Source of the DNA: Chloroflexota bacterium
GTDB taxonomy: Bacteria > Chloroflexota > Dehalococcoidia > DSTF01 > JACRBR01
Assembly: GCA_028872875.1 (NCBI GenBank)
Contig: JAGWOC010000019.1
Coordinates: forward strand, 1 to 46,960
DNA: 46,960 bases
Direction: 5' to 3'
Below are positions 17,899 to 25,697 of the stretch, piece by piece. The first letter of the stretch is position 1. The number at the start of each line of letters is the position of its first letter. The translations under genes and the position numbers were made by a program. The notes below the pieces were generated by a model. That model was not told where the DNA came from. It searched no databases and saw only the letters and a program-made list of their open reading frames with translations.

Positions 17899-17918
17899 GC
17901 GCAGAACGCCGTCTGCGC
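17899..17918. terminator. Hairpin next to motif copy 2
   Basis: GCGCAGA and TCTGCGC form a perfect 7-bp stem around a 6-base loop, 10 bp after the palindromic motif and 28 bp before the protease start. It could be a processing site, an operator or a weak terminator of the upstream unit. No T-run is present. Confidence 0.35.
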
Positions 17919-17945
17919 TGCCCTTCGCGGCCATCGTCGAGACCG

Positions 17946-18731
17946 ATGGAGCGCAAGCGCCTGGCCGTCGAGCTCAAGGCCGAGCAGGAGGGCGCCTTCC
18001 GCGCGGTCTTCGCGACCTTCAACCAGGTCGACCACGACGGCGACGTCACGCTGCCCGGAGCCTTCCCGGTCGGCTCGAAGCTGCCGGTTGCGGGCGTCGG
18101 CCACAACTGGGACACACCGACCATCGGCGGCGGCACGATCGGCGCCGACGAGGCGAAGGCCTGGCTCGACGGCCAGTTCAACCTCGAGATGGCGGCGGGC
18201 CTAGAGACGTACCGCTCGGTCAAGTTCGACCAGGACCAGGGCATCAACGCCCAGCAGTACAGCTACGCATACGACGTCGTGAAGGGCCACTCGGCCCGGC
18301 CCGACGAGCAGAAGAGGTGGCCCGGGGCGAAGCGGATCCTCGAGCAGCTCATCCCGCACGAGGTGTCCCCGGTGCTGCTCGGCGCTGGGATCGACACCGG
18401 CACCGCATACGTGAAGGCCCGCGACGACGAGCTGACGTTGGCCACCCGCGCGGCGCGATTGCTGACGGATACGTCGGCCTTCGCGCAGCACGCGCGCGCA
18501 GCGGTTGCGATGCGCGCGAAGGAGGGCCGTCAGCTCTCAGCCGCGAACCGTGAGCGCATCGGGCAGCAGATCGAGGCGCTCAGAGCCTCGCTCGCTGAGC
18601 TCGAGGCCCTCATGGCCGAGACCGCACCCGAGCCCAAGAGCGCATCTCCCGATGAGCTGCGCTCGCTGCACGCCGCACGGATGGCGCGCCTGGCGCGCGA
18701 GTTCGGCGTGCCCCTGCAACTCAGCGCATGA
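17946..18731 (+). CDS. Prohead protease (HK97/U35 family)
   Basis: This 261-residue protease has the ATFNQVDHDGDVTLPGAF start typical of prohead proteases and VGHNWDTPTIGGG carrying the catalytic His. The IPHEVSPVLLGAGIDTGT segment corresponds to the end of the protease domain. The C-terminal 90 residues are Ala/Glu-rich helix and may act as an internal scaffold, as in HK97 relatives. It is followed after 13 bp by the capsid gene. Confidence 0.9.
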   Translation: MERKRLAVELKAEQEGAFRAVFATFNQVDHDGDVTLPGAFPVGSKLPVAGVGHNWDTPTIGGGTIGADEAKAWLDGQFNLEMAAGLETYRSVKFDQDQGINAQQYSYAYDVVKGHSARPDEQKRWPGAKRILEQLIPHEVSPVLLGAGIDTGTAYVKARDDELTLATRAARLLTDTSAFAQHARAAVAMRAKEGRQLSAANRERIGQQIEALRASLAELEALMAETAPEPKSASPDELRSLHAARMARLAREFGVPLQLSA

Positions 18732-18744
18732 GGAGAACACGCCC

Positions 18745-20058
18745 GTGAACAAGCTCACTGACCTCCTCGGCCAGATCGAGGAGAAGGCGAAGGCGGTCAA
18801 TGACCTCTTCGCCGCCGAGCGAGCCGAATCCGCGAAGGACCCCAGCTACGCCATGCCGCAATCCGACCGCGAGAAGGTGAAGAGCCTCAACCGCGAGATC
18901 GACGAGCTCGAAGCCAAGGCCAAGGAGCTTCAGGAGCTCGAGGGCATCCGCTCGAAGGCGAGCGACCGCATCCGCGATCTCGCGGCGCCGATCCGGCCAA
19001 CGCTCCCCGGCGGACTGCCCGCCGCGGTCACCTTCGCCCGCGAAAAGAGCCTGGGCGAACAGTTCGTCGAGTCGGCCGAGTACAAGGAGCTCGTCGAGTC
19101 GGGCGCGCTCGAGTCGGACAACGCCCGCTTCAAGACCACGCCCTTCCGGCCGCAACGCAAAGGGCCGGGCGACGTCATCGGCAGCGGGGCGGGCCCGGGC
19201 GGCGCGCTCGTCACGCCGCAGTACCTCCCCGGCGTCATCCCGCTGCCGCAGCGGCCGCTCGTGGTGCGCGACCTCTTCAGCCAGGACCGCACGTACACCG
19301 ACACCATCAGCTACGCCGCGCAGACCGCGTTCGACACCGCAGCTGGCGCGGTGGCCCAGGCCACCGCCGTCGCGGAGTCGGGCCTCAAACCGCAGTCCTC
19401 GATCGCCTGGGTGCGTAAGACCCTGCCGGTCGAGGCGATCGCGACCTGGATGGCCGCGACCCGCCGTCAGCTCGCCGATGCCGGACAGACCAGAAGCCTT
19501 ATCGACAACCAGCTGCAGCTGATGCTGCGCCTGGTCGAAGAGGACCAACTGGTGAACGGCAACGGCACCAGCCCCAACCTCCGCGGCCTCCTCAATCAGA
19601 CCGGCGTGCAGACGCTCGACGTCTCGGGCAGCCCGTCGGCGAACGCGCTGCTCAACCTCGACACGATCCGCGACGCCAAGAGGTTGGTGAAGACCGGCCC
19701 GGCCCGCGCCGACGCTGACGGGGTCATCGTCCATCCGACCGATGCGGCGATCATCGACGAGCGCAAGGACGCGGTGAACCGCTACCTCGGCAACGGGCCC
19801 TTCGACATGGGCCCGAACACGCTCTGGGGCCTGCCGCGGGTCGAGAGCGAGGTCATCCCGGTCGGCCACGCCATCGTCGGCGCCTTCAAGGTCGGCGCGA
19901 CCGTGTTCCAGCGCGAGGACACCACCATCTTCGCCTCCGATAGCCACGCCGACTTCTTCGTGCGCAACCTCGTCGCCGTGCTCGCCGAGGAGCGGCTCGG
20001 ACTCGCGGTCTTCTTCCCCGCCGCCTTTTGCTACACGACCTTCAAGGCCTGGGCCTAA
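18745..20058 (+). CDS. Major capsid protein (HK97 fold)
   Basis: This 437-residue protein starts at GTG 18745 after AGGAGA at about 9 bases. Residues 1-75 are a charged coiled-coil delta domain (LTDLLGQIEEKAKAVNDLFA, REIDELEAKAKELQELEG) that acts as scaffold and is cut off by the protease. The remainder has HK97 capsid signatures (LPGVIPLPQRPLVVRDLFSQ, LPVEAIATWMAATRRQLADA, ERLGLAVFFPAAFCYTTFKA). Length and order after the protease are normal. Confidence 0.93.
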   Translation: MNKLTDLLGQIEEKAKAVNDLFAAERAESAKDPSYAMPQSDREKVKSLNREIDELEAKAKELQELEGIRSKASDRIRDLAAPIRPTLPGGLPAAVTFAREKSLGEQFVESAEYKELVESGALESDNARFKTTPFRPQRKGPGDVIGSGAGPGGALVTPQYLPGVIPLPQRPLVVRDLFSQDRTYTDTISYAAQTAFDTAAGAVAQATAVAESGLKPQSSIAWVRKTLPVEAIATWMAATRRQLADAGQTRSLIDNQLQLMLRLVEEDQLVNGNGTSPNLRGLLNQTGVQTLDVSGSPSANALLNLDTIRDAKRLVKTGPARADADGVIVHPTDAAIIDERKDAVNRYLGNGPFDMGPNTLWGLPRVESEVIPVGHAIVGAFKVGATVFQREDTTIFASDSHADFFVRNLVAVLAEERLGLAVFFPAAFCYTTFKAWA

Positions 20059-20075
20059 CAGAAAGGAGCGACGCG

Positions 20076-20369
20076 ATGATCGAATCCCCCGAGGGCCCGG
20101 TGCGCCTGCCGCGCCAGCAGGTCGCCGAAGGCCAGACCCACGGCTACATCGGCGACGTCGAGACCTACGACCCGCCGAAGGAAGGCTCGAGCAACGTCGT
20201 GCCCGACGTCGCGACCGCCGAGCGGAGAGTGGCCGCGGCGAAGTACGCGCTCAAGCGCGCCGAGGCCGAGCTCGTCGCGGCGAACAACGCCGCGGATCGC
20301 GCGAAGACGGTCGCGAAGTCCGCCGTCGCGGACAAGGAGCGCGAGCGCACCGCTGACAAGGGCGCCTGA
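20076..20369 (+). CDS. Small charged protein after the capsid gene
   Basis: ATG 20076 is preceded by GAAAGGAG at good spacing. The 97-residue product has a flexible N-terminal half and a C-terminal helix rich in Ala/Lys/Glu (AAAKYALKRAEAELVAANNA). I do not recognise it. Its place between capsid and connector suggests a minor head or assembly component. Confidence 0.6.
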   Translation: MIESPEGPVRLPRQQVAEGQTHGYIGDVETYDPPKEGSSNVVPDVATAERRVAAAKYALKRAEAELVAANNAADRAKTVAKSAVADKERERTADKGA

Positions 20370-20372
20370 GCC

Positions 20373-20924
20373 GTGCTCGTCACGCCCGCCGAGGTCCGCG
20401 AGCACGTCGAGACCGACAGAGGCGACGACGCGCTCACGCTGCTCATCGCCGACGCCGAGGCCGCGCTCGTCGTGCGCTACGGCCCGCACTACCCGGGCCC
20501 GGTCACCCTCAAGCGCTTCCTCGCCGATCTCTCGCTGGTCACGCCGACGATGCTCTACCTCGAGCGGCCCGCTGAGCAGGTCGCCTCGGTCACCGAGTTC
20601 TGGGGCGATCCCTTCAACGAGACCGAGACCCTGCTCTCCCCGAGCGACTACCGCCTCCACTACGGGGGGCGGGCCCTCGAGCGGCTCGGCAACGCGGCGA
20701 ACCCGCGCTGGCTGTGGGGCCACCGCGTGGTCATCAGCTACACACCGCTCGACGACACCGCGCAGCGCAAGCGGATCTGCATCGATCTCGTGAAGCTCGC
20801 CCTCCGCTACAACGCGACCAAGGAGGTCGTCGCCGGCGACACCCGCGAGTACGCCTACGACGACTACACCGTCGAGCGCGCCAACCTGCTCGACGAGCTC
20901 GCCCAGTCGGTGGCCTTCGCGTGA
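20373..20924 (+). CDS. Head-tail connector (gp6-like adaptor)
   Basis: This 183-residue protein uses a GTG start. The opening VTPAEVREHVETDRGDDALT followed by LLIADAEAALVVRYG is the common pattern of phage head-tail connectors of the gp6/gp15 type, which bind below the portal. The C-terminal helix (RKRICIDLVKLALRYNATKE) also fits. It is followed by other head-completion genes with GTGA and ATGA overlaps. Confidence 0.75.
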   Translation: MLVTPAEVREHVETDRGDDALTLLIADAEAALVVRYGPHYPGPVTLKRFLADLSLVTPTMLYLERPAEQVASVTEFWGDPFNETETLLSPSDYRLHYGGRALERLGNAANPRWLWGHRVVISYTPLDDTAQRKRICIDLVKLALRYNATKEVVAGDTREYAYDDYTVERANLLDELAQSVAFA

Positions 20925-21271
20925 GTGCGAGAAGCTCGATGGTCCACCGCTGCACGCTCGAGCGCGACGCCGCGCACGCCACGCCCGACGGCTACGGCCT
21001 GCCCGGCGAGGCCTCGTGGCAGCTCCTCGCCGCGGACGTCCCCTGCTTCCTGTGGTCGACGGCCGAGCGCGAGCTCATCACCGCCGAGCGCAGCGAAGTC
21101 ATCGAGGACCTGCGCCTGCTCCTGCCGCTGGCGACCGACGTCACCGAGCGCGACCGCGTGCGCGACGTGAAGGACCGCCTCGGGGGCTGGATCCGCCAAG
21201 GCGCGATGGGCATCACTGCGGTGATGAGCAAGCACGACCACCTCGAGCTCGTGCTCACCGGGGTCGAGTGA
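20921..21271 (+). CDS. Head-tail joining / stopper-like protein
   Basis: This 116-residue beta-rich protein starts at GTG overlapping the previous stop. It contains CTLERDAAHATPDGYGLPGE, an aromatic strand (CFLWSTAERELITAERS) and DVTERDRVRDVKDRLGG, the layout of phage head-closure (stopper) proteins such as SPP1 gp16 relatives. Identity is by position and fold pattern. Confidence 0.6.
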   Translation: MSARSSMVHRCTLERDAAHATPDGYGLPGEASWQLLAADVPCFLWSTAERELITAERSEVIEDLRLLLPLATDVTERDRVRDVKDRLGGWIRQGAMGITAVMSKHDHLELVLTGVE

Positions 21272-21705
21272 TGCCGACCGTAATCCGCGACTGGCGAGCC
21301 GCGCAGCTCCTCGCCTTCGCGGCGGCGGCCGAGCGCGCGGCGGTCATCGAGACGCTCGACGCCGCGGTCGCCGATGCCAAGGCCAGCCACGGCTGGCAGA
21401 GTCGGACCGGCGCCGCGCTGCTCTCGATCAGGCGCGAGGACCCAAGGCCCTCGGCCGCCGGCCGCGGCGTCCTCGGCGCGTTCGGCTTCGAGCCCATCCC
21501 CCTGGTCGGCAACACCCATCGCGAGCGCAGCCGCAAGACCGGGCGCCTCCGCCAGCCGCGGACCTGGGACATGCACGGCCTCTTCCTCGAGATCGGGTTC
21601 CGCGGCCGGCCGGGCGACCACACCATCCGCCGCGCCGCGGACCGCGAGTTCCCGACCCTCCCGGAGCGCATCCGGGCGCATCTTCCCGCGGAGCTACGGG
21701 CATGA
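21271..21705 (+). CDS. HK97 gp10-like head-tail protein
   Basis: This 144-residue protein uses an ATG start overlapping the preceding TGA. The N-terminal helix (WRAAQLLAFAAAAERAAVIE) and a later beta/basic region (IPLVGNTHRERSRKTGRLRQ) end in RRAADREFPTLPERIRAHLP, a C-terminal pattern frequent in gp10-like minor tail or neck proteins. It lies exactly where that gene is expected, between stopper and tail terminator. Confidence 0.55.
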   Translation: MPTVIRDWRAAQLLAFAAAAERAAVIETLDAAVADAKASHGWQSRTGAALLSIRREDPRPSAAGRGVLGAFGFEPIPLVGNTHRERSRKTGRLRQPRTWDMHGLFLEIGFRGRPGDHTIRRAADREFPTLPERIRAHLPAELRA

Positions 21706-22124
21706 TCCCCGACCCGCTGCTCGCGCTGCGCGCGATCGTCGCCGCGGACGCGGACGTCGCCGCGATCGCCGGGACGCGCATCTTCGCCGCGGAGCTGCCC
21801 GACAGCGAGGCCGCGGAGATGCCGCGCGCGGCCGCGGTCATCGCCGCCTCGGGCGGCCCGCCGGATCTGGGCTACGCGCCGCTCGCGCACCGCCGAATCG
21901 ACGTGCGCACGTACGGGGTGACCCCGCTCGGGGCGATGAAGCTGCACCTCGCCCTTCACGCGGCGCTCAAGTCGCTGCGCCGCCGGTCCAGCCTGGGCGT
22001 GCTGGTGCACTCGGCCGCGCTCGATGCGGGGCCGGTCGCGATGCGCGAGCCGGAGGTCGGGGCGGAGTGGCCTTTCGTCTTCGCCTCGTACGAGGTCCTC
22101 GCCTCAGAAGAGGCCGTCGCATGA
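21702..22124 (+). CDS. Tail terminator-like protein
   Basis: This 140-residue protein overlaps the previous gene (ATGA). An opening helix DPLLALRAIVAADADVAAIA followed by GTRIFAAELPDSEAAEMPRA is typical of tail-terminator (lambda gpU/DUF3168-like) proteins that cap the tail tube. Its place just before the tube gene supports this. Confidence 0.65.
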   Translation: MIPDPLLALRAIVAADADVAAIAGTRIFAAELPDSEAAEMPRAAAVIAASGGPPDLGYAPLAHRRIDVRTYGVTPLGAMKLHLALHAALKSLRRRSSLGVLVHSAALDAGPVAMREPEVGAEWPFVFASYEVLASEEAVA

Positions 22125-22163
22125 CCCGCGACAACGCGAATCCACGCGCAAGGAGTGAGCGAC

Positions 22164-22754
22164 ATGCCCAACAGTGATCCGTTCGAGATCCTCGCCGGCC
22201 CGGCCGACATCTACGTCGCGCCGATTGGCACCGCCTTCCCGCTCGTCGATGCCGCGCCGGCAGTGGACTGGGTGCTGCTCGCGCGCGACACCGAGATGGA
22301 CGAGGCGGGCGTGATCGTGAAGGCCGACCAGACCGTCGAGCACGTCTACTCGCTCGGCGGCACCGGTTCGCGCAAGGGCTTCCGCACCCGCCAGGACCTG
22401 CATGTGCTGTTCACGCTGATGGACGCCACGGTCGAGGCGTACAGCCGGGCGCTCTCCGACCAGCAGGTGACCACCACCGCGGCTGGTGCGGGGACGCCCG
22501 GGTACAAGACGATCGCCCTCGCCATGCCTGGCGGGGCTGTGGCGACGAAAGCGCTGCTCGTGCGGGTCAAGGAGTCGCCCTACGGCGACGGGATGCAGGC
22601 GCAGTGGGAGTTCCCCCGCGCGTACAACTCCGGCAACGTCGAGACCAAGTACACCAAGGGCATCCCGGTCGGCCTCGCCTTCGACTTCGTGGTCATGGAC
22701 GACAACGCCGGGGTGAAGGGCAGCTACCGGGCGCAGCACGCGCTGGCGTCCTGA
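22164..22754 (+). CDS. Major tail tube protein
   Basis: ATG 22164 is chosen over GTG 22155 because AAGGAG lies 8 bases before it. The 196-residue product has the tail-tube opening PFEILAGPADIYVAPIGTAF, central beta strands, and IALAMPGGAVATKALLVRVK. It polymerises into the non-contractile tail. No sheath gene follows, so the phage would be a siphovirus. Confidence 0.8.
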   Translation: MPNSDPFEILAGPADIYVAPIGTAFPLVDAAPAVDWVLLARDTEMDEAGVIVKADQTVEHVYSLGGTGSRKGFRTRQDLHVLFTLMDATVEAYSRALSDQQVTTTAAGAGTPGYKTIALAMPGGAVATKALLVRVKESPYGDGMQAQWEFPRAYNSGNVETKYTKGIPVGLAFDFVVMDDNAGVKGSYRAQHALAS

Positions 22755-23212
22755 TGGGGCGGGCCACGAAAGCGCGCGCGGATCCACCGCCCAGCCGCGT
22801 GCTCGAGCTCACCACGAGAGCGGACGAGAGCCCGGGCTACGTCCGCATCGACGAGCGGACCTACGAGATGGCGAACCCCTCGCACTTCGGCCTGCGCGCC
22901 GGCGGCGAGATCTGGCGATCGGTCGAGCGCATCGCCGCGCTCGAGCAGCTCGCTGAGCCGAGCGAGGCCGACGAGCGCGAGTACCGCGAGAGATTGGAGC
23001 GCATCGCGCGCGTCGCGGTGCCGGAGCTCGAGGCCGAGGTCATCGCGAAGCTCGCGACCGGACAGCTCGCCGACCTGGTGGTCTCTTTTTTCGCGCTCGT
23101 GGCGGCGACGAGCCCGCGCCTGGGGACGCTGATGCGGACGACGGCCGCGAGCTCGCCAGCTGGGACGACGTCGTCGCCGAGCTCCTCCGCTTCTACGGCG
23201 GCGAGCCGATGA
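22754..23212 (+). CDS. Tail assembly chaperone, unshifted product (G-type)
   Basis: This 152-residue protein starts ATGA-overlapped with the tube gene. Its body is helical (IWRSVERIAALEQLAEPSEA, DEREYRERLERIARVAVPEL). After the slippery site the zero-frame tail is low in complexity (Ser/Thr/Ala) and ends at TGA 23210-23212. It corresponds to lambda gpG and would bind tape-measure and tube subunits during assembly. A minor share of ribosomes would make the longer fusion described at 23092. Confidence 0.8.
   Translation: MGRATKARADPPPSRVLELTTRADESPGYVRIDERTYEMANPSHFGLRAGGEIWRSVERIAALEQLAEPSEADEREYRERLERIARVAVPELEAEVIAKLATGQLADLVVSFFALVAATSPRLGTLMRTTAASSPAGTTSSPSSSASTAASR
23086..23113 (+). promoter_or_regulatory. 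Programmed -1 ribosomal frameshift site
   Basis: The zero-frame codons are TCT TTT TTC, giving the slippery heptamer T TTT TTC at 23086-23092, which fits X XXY YYZ. Two bases later GCTCGT (23095-23100) pairs with ACGAGC (23108-23113) around a 7-base loop. The stem can extend by about three pairs with one mismatch. A -1 shift here opens a frame without stops to 23454. Confidence 0.8.
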
Positions 23213-23454
23213 GCTGGCTTGATACACCGCTGGCGCTGCTGCGCGCACTCCACGAGCGGATGGGGATGCTCGCGGCGCGCGAGTCGCTCCGCATGGCGAC
23301 CGCGGTCGCGCTCGGCAGCGGCACGCTGCGCCGTGAGGCCGCGACCGCCGCCTGGCGCGAGCTCGAGGAACAGGCGGAGCTCGCGCCGCGGCCGCGGATC
23401 CTGCGCCGTCCGACCGCGGCCCAGCTCGCGGCGATCGGGATCCGCACCGCATGA
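23092..23454 (+). CDS. Tail assembly chaperone, frameshift extension (T-part of the GT fusion)
   Basis: After the -1 slip, reading continues RARGGDEPAPGDADADDGRE, then LASWDDVVAELLRFYGGEPM and SWLDTPLALLRALHERMGML, without a stop to 23454. Joined to 22754-23092 it gives a GT protein of about 233 residues. The extension is acidic then helical and looks far more protein-like than the zero-frame tail. ATG 23209 inside it could also start an independent product, but no good ribosome site precedes it. It ends ATGA-overlapped with the tape measure gene. Confidence 0.75.
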   Translation, partial: RARGGDEPAPGDADADDGRELASWDDVVAELLRFYGGEPMSWLDTPLALLRALHERMGMLAARESLRMATAVALGSGTLRREAATAAWRELEEQAELAPRPRILRRPTAAQLAAIGIRTA

Positions 23455-25325
23455 GCTTCCGGCTCGGCTCGGCGGTCATCGAGCTCTCGACGAGCGATGC
23501 GAAACTCGATGCTGGGCTCGCCGCGGCGAAGCAGAAGGTCACCGCGGCCGCTGGCGCGATCCAGCAGAAGGCCGACTTAAGCGCCGCGCTCGGCCGCTTC
23601 TTCAGCGGCGCGGCGGTCGGCGCTGCGATCCAGGGGCTGGGCGAGGTCGTGAAGGTCGCACGAGCGGCCCAGGTCTCCGAGGCGCAGCTCGCGCAGGCCG
23701 TCCGCACGACGGGCCTCGATTGGGAACGGAACGCGAAGGCGGTCGACGCCGTGCTCGCGAGCCGGCGGAGACTAGCCTTCAGCGACAACGACCTGCGCGG
23801 GTCGCTTGCGATCCTGGTCGAGGAGACCGGCAGCCTGACCGAGGCTCTGGCGCGGCAGCAGGTCGCAGCCGACCTGTCACGCGGCACGCACCTCGACCTC
23901 TATACGGCCTCGAAGCTCGTCGGCAAGGTCACCGACGAGAACATCCGCGTCCTCGGCCGCTACGGGGTCGTGGTGCAGAAGGGCGCCGACGCGCAGGCGG
24001 TGATGGCCGCGGTCGAGGCGAAGTTCGGCGGCCAGGCCGAGGCCTACGCCGCGACGCAGCAGGCCAGCGCCGACCGCATCGCGAACTCCTGGGAGCGGGC
24101 GCAGGAGCAAGTCGGCGGGGCGATCTCGAGCACACTGCCGCTGCTCGCCAGCGGTGCGCAGCTCTGGACGAGCTTCGGCCACGAGGGCATCGTTGCGGCC
24201 GGCGCGGTCGCCGCGTTCGCCAAGGCGGGAAACGGTACGGTCCCGGTCCTCACCGGCCTGCGCTCGGGGATCACGCTCCTCGGCGGCGCGCTCAAGCTGC
24301 TCTTCCTCAACCCGGTCGGCATCGCCATCCTCGCCGTCGCCGCGCTGGCTATCGGGCTCAAGCTCCTCTACGACCGCAGCGAAGGCTTTCGGCGGATCGT
24401 GAACGCCGTCGGCGACGCGCTGCGCCGCGTCTTCGGCCCGATCCTGGCCTGGCTCGGCGACCGCCTGGGCGATCTTGGCAAAGCGCTCGGTCTGGTCGGC
24501 GACGACGCAGCTGGTCTCGGCGCCGAGTTCGAGGACGGCGCGGCGAAAGCGAAGGGCGCGATCAAGAGCATCGCGGGCGAGCTCGCAGACCTGAATGAGA
24601 TGTTCAAGCCCGCCGGCGCTGATCAGACCGAGAAGTTCCTGCAGGCCATCGGCGCGGATCCGGCGCTGATCAACGCCGCGCTCGACGCCCTCTACAACAC
24701 CGTCGGCGCCGACCAGGCCACGCGCTTCAAGAAGGTCACCGACCGCGCGTTCAAGGATCTCTCCACGCAGTTCGAGAGCTCCGACGCATACAAGGAGGCG
24801 AAGGAGAACCTCAAGAACGCCCTCTCGATGTCCGAGGTCGACTTCTCCAAGCTCGCCGCGTCGCTCGGTAAGTCCCCGGCGCAGTACATGGCCGAGCTGA
24901 AGAAGAACTCGGCCGACGCCGACCGCCTGCTCGAGCACTACCAATCTCAGCTCGAAGCGGCGATCAAGACCGCTCGCGAGAACGGCCAGACCGAGCTCCA
25001 CCAAGCGAAGCTCGCATCGAACCGGGTGAGCGATCACATCCGTGATCTCCACGACCTCCGCGCCGCCTGGGCCGAGGCCGACAGCGCCGCGATCTCCTAC
25101 TACCAGGACGTGCTGCGCGGCGGCCCGCCGCGCGCGACACCGATGAGCCCGGCCAACCGCGAGCTGCAGCAAGGCGGTGACATCGGCGGCCGCGGGCTCT
25201 CTGTCGTGGTGAACCAGAGCCTGGCCTATTCGGGTGACACCGCGGCGATGGCCGCGGGCGCCGCGGGCGAGGTCGTCGACGCGGTGACCGAAGCGATGCG
25301 CCAGCAGCTGCGGCGGATCGCTTAG
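23451..25325 (+). CDS. Tape measure protein
   Basis: This 624-residue protein is mostly alpha-helical. Early segments (AKLDAGLAAAKQKVTAAAGA, LSAALGRFFSGAAVGAAIQG) are typical of tape measures. A hydrophobic stretch (LKLLFLNPVGIAILAVAALA, about 283-302) would serve membrane insertion during DNA ejection. The C-terminal third is charged and helical. The protein sets tail length; at about 1.5 angstrom per residue the tail would be near 90 nm, which is short for the group (inference). Confidence 0.88.
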   Translation: MSFRLGSAVIELSTSDAKLDAGLAAAKQKVTAAAGAIQQKADLSAALGRFFSGAAVGAAIQGLGEVVKVARAAQVSEAQLAQAVRTTGLDWERNAKAVDAVLASRRRLAFSDNDLRGSLAILVEETGSLTEALARQQVAADLSRGTHLDLYTASKLVGKVTDENIRVLGRYGVVVQKGADAQAVMAAVEAKFGGQAEAYAATQQASADRIANSWERAQEQVGGAISSTLPLLASGAQLWTSFGHEGIVAAGAVAAFAKAGNGTVPVLTGLRSGITLLGGALKLLFLNPVGIAILAVAALAIGLKLLYDRSEGFRRIVNAVGDALRRVFGPILAWLGDRLGDLGKALGLVGDDAAGLGAEFEDGAAKAKGAIKSIAGELADLNEMFKPAGADQTEKFLQAIGADPALINAALDALYNTVGADQATRFKKVTDRAFKDLSTQFESSDAYKEAKENLKNALSMSEVDFSKLAASLGKSPAQYMAELKKNSADADRLLEHYQSQLEAAIKTARENGQTELHQAKLASNRVSDHIRDLHDLRAAWAEADSAAISYYQDVLRGGPPRATPMSPANRELQQGGDIGGRGLSVVVNQSLAYSGDTAAMAAGAAGEVVDAVTEAMRQQLRRIA

Positions 25326-25697
25326 GTGGCGTACCCGACGCCGCTCCTCGGCGGGGTCGCGTACTTCCCGCTGCCCGACAGCTTCGTCCCGTACCACTAC
25401 GACGACGAGCTGCGCGTCACACCTCTCCTCGGCCGCGACCCCGCGCAGGCCGACCGCAACGAGGTGCTGCAGTCGAGCGCGCGCGGCGCGCAGAGCTGCA
25501 CCTTCGCCGCGCTCGCCGAGGGCAACGCCGCGCGGGACGCGCTCATCGCGCTCTGGGCGACGGCGACGACCCACGACCTGGGCGACGGCGCCGGCGCGCG
25601 CAACGTGAGCGTGACCAAGGTCGACGTCGCGCTCGCCTCGTGGGCCGATCCCGCGACGCCGGTGTACGTCGTGACGATCACGACGCGGACCCGCTGA
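25326..25697 (+). CDS. Minor tail protein
   Basis: This 123-residue protein begins at a GTG directly after the tape-measure stop. It is beta-rich (YHYDDELRVTPLLGRDPAQA, ARDALIALWATATTHDLGDG) and ends in VTITTRTR. Position between tape measure and tail tip suggests a distal-tail or hub-adaptor part. I do not recognise its family. Confidence 0.6.
   Translation: MAYPTPLLGGVAYFPLPDSFVPYHYDDELRVTPLLGRDPAQADRNEVLQSSARGAQSCTFAALAEGNAARDALIALWATATTHDLGDGAGARNVSVTKVDVALASWADPATPVYVVTITTRTR

Noticed and set aside
22155-22163. GTG 22155 as start of the tail tube gene
   Set aside because: The GTG is part of the AAGGAGTG ribosome site of ATG 22164.
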